This document shows, piece by piece, positions 17,564 through 22,997 of a DNA stretch of 22,997 bases; position 1 is the stretch's first letter, and each line of letters begins with the position of its first letter. This DNA is from Silene noctiflora (lineage: Eukaryota > Streptophyta > Magnoliopsida > Caryophyllales > Caryophyllaceae). The DNA lies in NCBI GenBank assembly GCA_009801015.1, contig VHZZ01000690.1, forward strand, positions 127,185-150,181, written 5' to 3'. The translations under genes were made by a program, and so were the position numbers. Below the pieces are notes generated by a model, which had not been told where the DNA came from, searched no databases, and was given only the letters and a program-made list of their open reading frames with translations.

Positions 17564-20500
17564 TCATTTGCCATCTGAAAAATCACAAAGTTCGTCCATC
17601 AAAAGCGGAAAATAAATTGGATTAGCGATAAAAATAATTACTTTGTGATAAACGATTTTTTTAATATGTGATCTAAAAGTACTCCACATGCTAAACTTAG
17701 GGTTTGTTTGATTCACATAGGAGAATTAAAATTCCCGGGAACTTCAAGTTCACATGAATTTCCAATTCACGCAAAAAGTGTTTGGTTTGCATGTGGGAAG
17801 TTAATTCATGTGGGAACTTCCAATGACCAAGGGGGGCTTGGTGAGTGTCCCAATGGAGGAAGTAGATTCATGTGGGAAGTTCTACTTTCCATGATTTTGG
17901 CAACCAAATAACATCATGCTTTTACACTTCCTAGAAAGTTTAAGATCCCATGATTTTAAAGGGCAACCAAACAAGCCCTTACTCAAATGAAAAGTTTAGT
18001 ACGGACTTCGGAGTATATTTTGAAATGAAAAGTGATTTTCTAAGTCAGAATTTTTATTTATTATATTTATTGTATGAAACTTTAAACTTATATTTAAGTC
18101 GCTTTAATATGTGCCCTTTTTATTATTTAAGGCATATGTTAGAAAAATCGTTCACAAATTGATAAAATAATACTTTGTCATGTATTACGTCTTTTTTTAA
18201 TTGACACCAATATAAAAAATAAAAAATAAAAAATAAAGATACGGTGTTTTAATTTTTTGAGTGAAATATTTAAAAACTTGGTTATGGAAAGGATTTATAA
18301 TTTGAGTGCATTTATCGTTATGGATGAATAATTAATAATTTACCTTTTCCGTCGCACAATTTTGTGAGAAATGCAAAGAATACGATTAACAAGGCTATTC
18401 CAGCAATCAATCCAACAAGAATTGCAAGTGTCCTCTCAATTTCATCATCCTGAGATGAACCTGCATTTCATTATGCTCATCAGAAACTTTTAAAACACGA
18501 TTAACATACAAGGGAGACGCTTTGTTTCAATACACTAATTCTCATTTGTGACGAACGTATCCGTCACAAATGAGAAGACGGGTACCAAATTGTGAGACAA
18601 AAGAACCAAATAGAGGAGAGAGGAAAGCAAGTGGGGGGTGTCCTCACCTTGTCCCCTATTCGTTTTGTGAGTGGCATTACCCGTCTTCATTTGTGACCCG
18701 ACACAAGGGAGACGCTTTGTTTTCAATATATACACGATACATCCTGAATTCATTTATCTCGAGTCTCTCTAACTACCCCGCAATTTAGTGGAGCCATTTA
18801 GACACTACTCGAAAAATGTTATTGTTATAATTATATACATCTTGAATTCAAGCTTAAGGTACATATAATTATATACCACCTTGACTAATTAATATGTATA
18901 ATATTATCACAAATTCTCATTGAAGACATACACTATCCGTCACAAGCTGAAGACGGATAGTGCCCTTCTTACAATATGCTCCATTTTCTCCCCCATTTGC
19001 CCTTTCACTTGGCTTATTATGAGAGAGGGATTATCCGTCTTCACCTTGAAACGAATAGTGTTCGTCACACGCAAGAGTCAAGACTCTGTGTAATATTATT
19101 ATGGCATGCATGTGGACCAAGCCATGTTTCATTCACCAAACCCATCACCTACTCAAAGTACTCGAGCCTTTAACTTTATCGGTTCAAACGTCTCTTAATC
19201 TTTAACACAAATTCTTATTTAAGACGGATCTATCAATCTTAAATATAAAACAGGTTAAATAGATATTAAGACAAATAAATAATTAAAATTGCTAGAGATT
19301 AGGAAATGATATATAATAAATTTGTCACATCTACTTTCTATTATATAAAGTACAAAGTAGTACTTAACTTGTTTTAATCTTAAAACGTAAAAACAATATA
19401 TCTGCCTCAACGTAATCTTTATAACTCATGAGGATAATGGAAATAAATCACAAATACATAAGTTGATCACTTTAGAATGGTGTTTCTTTTGACTAACACT
19501 ATTGAAGAGATACAAATGGCATAAAAATTATAATTATTTGAAAATTGAAATCGTCTTAAGTTTAAAATAGTCTCTTTTTCTGACAGTGCGATTCTTTTTA
19601 TACTGGCTTTATTAATTAAAAACTTAAAATAATTATGTTTTAAATTTAAAACGATTTTAAGCAAAATTAAACATACAAATACATGCACAATACATCATTT
19701 CTAGACTAAAGGAGCAAATTAAATTGGTTTTATAAAAGTATAAAGGTTATGTCAAATATATATTAACCACATTAGTTTAATTAATTGTCAAATTCTATGG
19801 AATTAATTAGTTTAATTAATTGTCAAATTCTATGGAATTAATTAGTTTAATTAATTGTCAAATTCTATGGAATTAATTAGTTTAATTAATTGTCAAATTC
19901 TCTAATATATGCAAATTTGCCTAAGTGATATTCTATGGACAATATTTATTTTCTAATTAATTAGTGTTCACTATATATATTTACTATTACACTATATTTA
20001 TCTCCTAATTAATTTTATAACATCAATTATTATTTACCTTTTACATAAATAAGGCTAATAAAATATCTCATTGGAATTATATATGCAAATTTTCTACTCT
20101 TTTCAAAACGGAGGTAAACTACATTAGTTTAATTAATTGTCAAATTCTCTAATATATGTATCTGAAATACCGTGTATTTGCACGGTACTACACTAGGGTG
20201 TAATCAAACTCATTATCAACCAATAAAACTTGACTTACTTGACCTCAGATTAGTGGGCCGTTTGGCGTTGTTAGAATTCTGGCTAATATTAACCACGCTT
20301 TTATAGAAACAACGACTTTAGTAACATGCCGCCTACGTAAGCTTCATTAAATTATTGAACCTAAGTACAAATTTCCACGTAAAATAATTATCACAAATTC
20401 ATACGCAATTATCACTCCTATAATCTTACTATTAGATACACAAATGTAAATACTTATGTCTACGTAAACTTATTTCGTTTTAGGTTTTCTTACTTTTTTA

Positions 20501-22180
20501 ACGCATCATCTAAAAAAGTAAACTTAATTAAAAGGAACATAAAAACTTTTAGAGAGACGGTTTCACACATAATGGAGGAATGAAGTTATTTAAAATTCAT
20601 TTTTCATATTATGTTTCCCACTAAATTAGTGAAAGACGGTATCTCCGGAGACTTACTGGAAAAAGAATGCTCGAGGAAAAATCATATTTGCATTTTTGAT
20701 AAAAATAAACTTTTATCGTCATTGTTATTAGCTTGAGCAACAACTAAAAATTATTCTCCCTTAAGCTTATCAAATTTCCACACTTGTTTAAGTTAATGTT
20801 TGGAAACGTGAAATTAATAAGATTTACCTGATGTCAATCGTTAATTTTTTCAAATGGTGTTTAAGAACTCATAGAATTAAATCGGATTTGGAATTGGGTG
20901 AGACGAGTAAGGGTCGGGGTGAAATATGCCTTTTTGAGAATATAAATATTAACATTAGAAATAATTACTCACTCCATTTTTCTGTTTTGTTCTTATTTCA
21001 TTAAAATATTCCTCACATACTAGAGAACTGAAAAATAAAAATAAAAATAAAGGGAGTATAAAATACTCTTATGATTTTATATTAATAAAAAATTAAGTAA
21101 AATTGCTACATAAAAATGAACAATTTGACAAGTCCAGGATTAGAGATTTAAAAATGACGAAATTGAAATGACTGATATAAAGTATAAACTAGGAATTTGA
21201 GAATTTCAAATTATAATTAGGTTAAATTAAAAATATAGAATTATGGAGTACAAAATTCAATTTTAGTTCTAGCAATGTTGTTCGAGTCTCTTGTTAAACC
21301 GTTTTTATACTAATATAATATTTCCTCCGTTTCAGTCAATAATAAAACCGTATCGAATAAAATACTATCAATGTCACATAACAATGTATTAGACTTATGT
21401 AAGACTGTATTATACAAGTGCTCGTGCATTTTTCTTTAAAATAGATTAGTCGTGTGACTTACCGTTAGAACCATACCAGTCGGACCTGTGACCGCCAACC
21501 GTAACCCTCACATAACACTTGCCCAAAAACACATCACCCGACCCAACCATCCCACAATCACCTTTAAACCGTTGTATCGCATACACCAAACAATCCTGAC
21601 ATTCTCCCACGCTCAAATCCCCAACACACTGCCCTACTCCTTTTACACCTCCCGACTCACCAACTCGGTAATACGACTCACTCAAACTCGCCAAATACCC
21701 CAACACCTGATCCCTCCGACTCACCAACTCGCCCGAGTCACCCCCACCGCACCGCTTCAACACGAGTGATTTATCCTCCACGCCGAGGAATGTCGCGTTG
21801 TCGTACTTGAGGAAGCAGCCGTCGAGCTGGAGTACCCCGCCGACCGAGTTAACACAGAGGGAGCCGAGTTGACTCACTGAGTTGCGGATACAGGTGGAGC
21901 AGGACGACTCGGGGAGGTCTCCCCTGCATTGGTAGACGCCGGAGATGGTGGCGGGGGAGGTGAGGGTGAGTTTGGAGAAGGGCGAGTTGGTGGCTGAGTT
22001 GACCAGGGAGGTGAGGAGCGAGTTGAGGGAGGCGGAGTATGCGGAGTTTTGGGAGTATTTTATGTGGGAGCAGCCGCCGTATATGTAGGTGGTTGGTGAC
22101 GTGGAAGCAGTGACTAACACATGGAGGAGAGAGAATATGAAGAAGTAGGAGAGAGAAAGTGATGGAGTTGAGGTTGTCAT
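17564..22180 (-). CDS. PDLP: Plasmodesmata-located protein, two DUF26 domains and one membrane helix (3 exons)
   Basis: Exons 22180-21463, 18460-18344 and 17574-17564 join in phase across GT-AG introns to a 281-aa type I membrane protein. Residues 1-25 are a signal peptide. DUF26 domain 1 has Cys 37, 85, 94, 97, 109 and 122, with the C-X8-C-X2-C core CRGDLPESSCSTC (85-97). Domain 2 has Cys 144, 185, 194, 197, 209 and 222, with core CVGDLSVGECQDC (185-197); each set of six can form three disulfides. A linker QDDEIER precedes a membrane helix (about 250-273), then a short tail ending LCDGKDGK. PDLPs sit in plasmodesmal membranes and control callose and cell-to-cell flux; that role is inferred from the family. 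A DUF26 receptor kinase is excluded because no kinase follows. Resemblance is closest to the PDLP6/7/8 group. The last coding exon is only 11 nt. Introns of 3,002 and 769 bp carry many MITEs. Confidence 0.92.
17700..17978. mobile_element. PIF/Harbinger (Tourist-like) MITE with TTA duplication in PDLP intron 2
   Basis: TTA borders both ends (17697-17699 and 17979-17981). The left terminus GGGTTTGTTTGATT and the reversed right terminus GGGCTTGTTTGGTT differ at two of 14 positions and match the usual Tourist end. The 279-bp body contains repeated 'catgtgggaagtt' and 'catgtgggaacttcc' modules. An open frame inside (17708-17911) is not a gene. The element makes up over a third of intron 2. Confidence 0.82.
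18533..18719. mobile_element. Mutator-type MITE, copy 4, in PDLP intron 1
   Basis: This is the inverted counterpart of the element at 3689-3877 over its full length, including the segment 'agaggagagaggaaagcaag'. Flanks GTTTCAATA (18524-18532) and TTTTCAATA (18720-18728) match at 8 of 9 positions, a 9-bp duplication. A perfect 15-bp subterminal hairpin is formed by TTCTCATTTGTGACG (18539-18553) and its complement (18562-18576). Open frames on both strands across it (18535-18788) come from this repeat. Confidence 0.8.
18908..19090. mobile_element. Mutator-type MITE, copy 5, with perfect 9-bp duplication
   Basis: TAATATTAT flanks both ends exactly (18899-18907 and 19091-19099). The ends begin CACAAATTCT and, reversed, CACAGAGTCT. 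Subterminal 'actatccgtc...gacggatagt' forms a hairpin, a feature shared with the other copies, but the interior is unrelated to theirs. It is 183 bp, non-coding, in PDLP intron 1, about 180 bp from copy 4. Confidence 0.75.
19206..19260. mobile_element. Single terminus of the Mutator-type MITE family
   Basis: CACAAATTCTTATTTAAGAC starts at 19206 and continues 'ggatctatcaatcttaaa', closely matching the end of the element at 9033-9210. I found no partner end, so this is a truncated or decayed copy in PDLP intron 1. The right limit is arbitrary. Confidence 0.45.
19772..19903. repeat. 35-bp minisatellite, about 3.7 copies
   Basis: The unit starts 'ttagtttaattaattgtcaa' and ends 'attctatggaattaa', repeating at 19772, 19807, 19842 and 19877 (the last is partial, switching to 'ctctaatatatg'). 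Copies appear identical. A dispersed extra copy of the partial unit, including 'ctctaatatatg', lies at 20125-20159. It is within PDLP intron 1. Confidence 0.92.
20168..20196 (+). mobile_element. Possible Helitron 3' end
   Basis: A 7-bp perfect stem TACCGTG (20168-20174) and CACGGTA (20181-20187) with a 6-base loop is followed six bases later by CTAG (20193-20196). This resembles the 3' hairpin-CTRR signature, but the next base is G rather than the T expected of a Helitron target, and no 5' end is identified. The extra minisatellite copy (20125-20159) lies just upstream. Confidence 0.3.
20546..20661. mobile_element. Short fold-back element, copy 2, in PDLP intron 1
   Basis: This is a diverged counterpart of 4937-5059 in the same orientation, sharing 'ttagagagacggt', 'gaagttatttaaaattcatt', 'cccactaaattagtg' and 'agacttactgg'. 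The terminal CTTCAG/CTGAAG pair is eroded. It supports a dispersed repeat family. Confidence 0.5.
20968..21056. mobile_element. Very short Stowaway-like MITE
   Basis: TA (20966-20967) precedes CTCACTCC, and AGGGAG is followed by TA (21057-21058). The inner sequence is A/T-run-rich and only weakly complementary beyond the first bases. At 89 bp it would be a heavily reduced Stowaway in PDLP intron 1. Confidence 0.45.
21324..21420. mobile_element. Single-ended Stowaway-like fragment near PDLP exon 1
   Basis: The stretch 'tcctccgtttcagtcaataa' resembles a Stowaway terminus and the following 'aaaccgtatcgaataaaata' is typical of their interiors. No opposite end is found before the exon 1 donor at 21462, so the right limit is arbitrary. 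Confidence 0.3.
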
Positions 22181-22260
22181 TTTAATGGAGGTTGATGATG
22201 AAGAAGGTTTGAGGTGACAAAAATGGTGGAAGATTAGTTGTATTTATTTATGGGTTGGTT
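22181..22260 (-). promoter_or_regulatory. PDLP 5' leader and core promoter
   Basis: On the minus strand a TATA-like 'cataaataaatac' lies at about 22252-22240, 60-72 nt upstream of the ATG at 22180. It is followed by a C/T- and A-rich leader with 'cttcttcatcatcaacctcc', typical of plant 5' untranslated regions. The transcription start is not known. Confidence 0.45.
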
Positions 22261-22389
22261 TGATGAAGTATCGAGAAAGAAAAGGTTGGGGAAAAAGTAG
22301 TGCATGTCTACGTAAGTATGCAGTAGGACTGTAGGAGTCTATTTTCAAGTACGACCCATTTTCTTTCGAGAATTTGTATGGGTTACCTG

Positions 22390-22520
22390 CTCCGAGTGTT
22401 AATGAGACGAGGCAGCTCGAGATCGGTTAAAGATCGGCTCGAGCTCGGGCTCAGCTTGAAAGCTTAACAAGTCAAGCCAAGCAAACGCTGGCTCGACTCG
22501 GGTCGAAAAGATCATGAGCA
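22390..22520. repeat. Degenerate 'gctcga' low-complexity repeat
   Basis: The hexamer-like motifs 'gctcgag', 'gctcggg' and 'ggctcgac' recur without a strict period between the PDLP promoter and the LTR-like sequence. No gene is seen in 22260-22660. Confidence 0.5.
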
Positions 22521-22659
22521 GCTCGAACTTGTGTTATTATTATATAAGATATTGATTATATTTTATAAAAATATTTTATCATAATTATATATTTGTATTA
22601 CATATATCAAATGTCTCATCGATTTGTCAAATATTTTACATTTAACCTTCGAGCCTTGA

Positions 22660-22997
22660 TGTAACACCCTCATACTCCAAAGTGCCTTACCAAGGTCACC
22701 TTAGGCATACAGATGCTACCTTCTCGGTTTCCCGAGGCAATGATAATCACAAGAGAATAAAGAAACAACTTTAAATAATAATTTAAGTGATTACAATGTT
22801 TACCAAAACTGTCTAACCAAAAACAATGCCAAAACCAAAGTCTCATAAGTCATAACTAAACTATCCAAAAGACACAGACTCAGCTGAAGTCTCTACTCGT
22901 GATGATCGTCCAACCATCCCATGCGCATATAGCTAAACCTGCTCAACATCTGCTCACCATCCCCGAATGGATCATCACAGTTTTCAAAACACGAATC
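22660..22997. mobile_element. Probable LTR or end of a Ty3/gypsy-type retrotransposon (partial)
   Basis: It starts TGTAACACCCTCATACTCCA, a TG-initiated terminus common in plant Ty3/gypsy (Tekay-like) LTRs, and continues with 'ggtttcccgaggcaatgata' and 'ctcaccatccccgaatgg', phrases I associate with repeated LTR sequence in eudicots. It runs off the window, so the other end, the target duplication and any coding region cannot be checked. No open frame is seen. Confidence 0.5.

Noticed and set aside
21488-21769. 93-codon plus-strand open frame
   Set aside because: It is antisense to PDLP exon 1, whose DUF26 cysteine pattern is clear. The plus-strand frame is a shadow of that coding bias.

Overview
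This looks like nuclear DNA of a flowering plant, probably a eudicot. It is AT-rich, its genes have many introns, and it is packed with small transposable elements. Two genes can be rebuilt exon by exon, both on the minus strand. Frequent 'actccgta' strings and MITEs with 'ttgtgacgg...ccgtcacaa' ends make me think of Caryophyllales (spinach, beet or Silene relatives). That is an impression, not a proof.

Layout from left to right. Positions 1-168 are open in frame 1 and may be the last coding piece of an unrecognised plus-strand gene, followed by a nested hairpin at 242-290. Positions 600-5560 hold no gene: an LTR-like remnant (about 1740-2525), an old duplicated block (2666-3599), a Mutator-type MITE with a 9-bp target duplication (3689-3877), a fold-back element (4937-5059) and a PIF/Harbinger MITE (5139-5382). 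Positions 5904-11564 encode RRP8, the nucleolar rRNA adenine methyltransferase, in nine exons (273 aa); a telo box lies 87 nt upstream of its ATG. Positions 11840-13822 are a degenerate repeat array holding a Helitron-like candidate (11885-13561). Positions 14108-17189 are a nest of hAT, Mutator and Stowaway elements. Positions 17564-22180 encode a plasmodesmata-located protein (PDLP, 281 aa) in three exons; both introns carry MITEs and intron 1 carries a 35-bp minisatellite. An LTR-like sequence starts at 22660 and runs off the window.

The two genes have no evident functional link: one acts in ribosome biogenesis in the nucleolus, the other in the plasma membrane of cell-to-cell channels. 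I found no tRNA, rRNA, CRISPR array or new multi-gene system. The unusual content is the mobile-element landscape: five Mutator-type MITEs, four of them with a readable 8-10 bp target duplication; two hAT MITEs with perfect 8-bp duplications; and tRNA-like Pol III promoter boxes inside or beside hAT ends.
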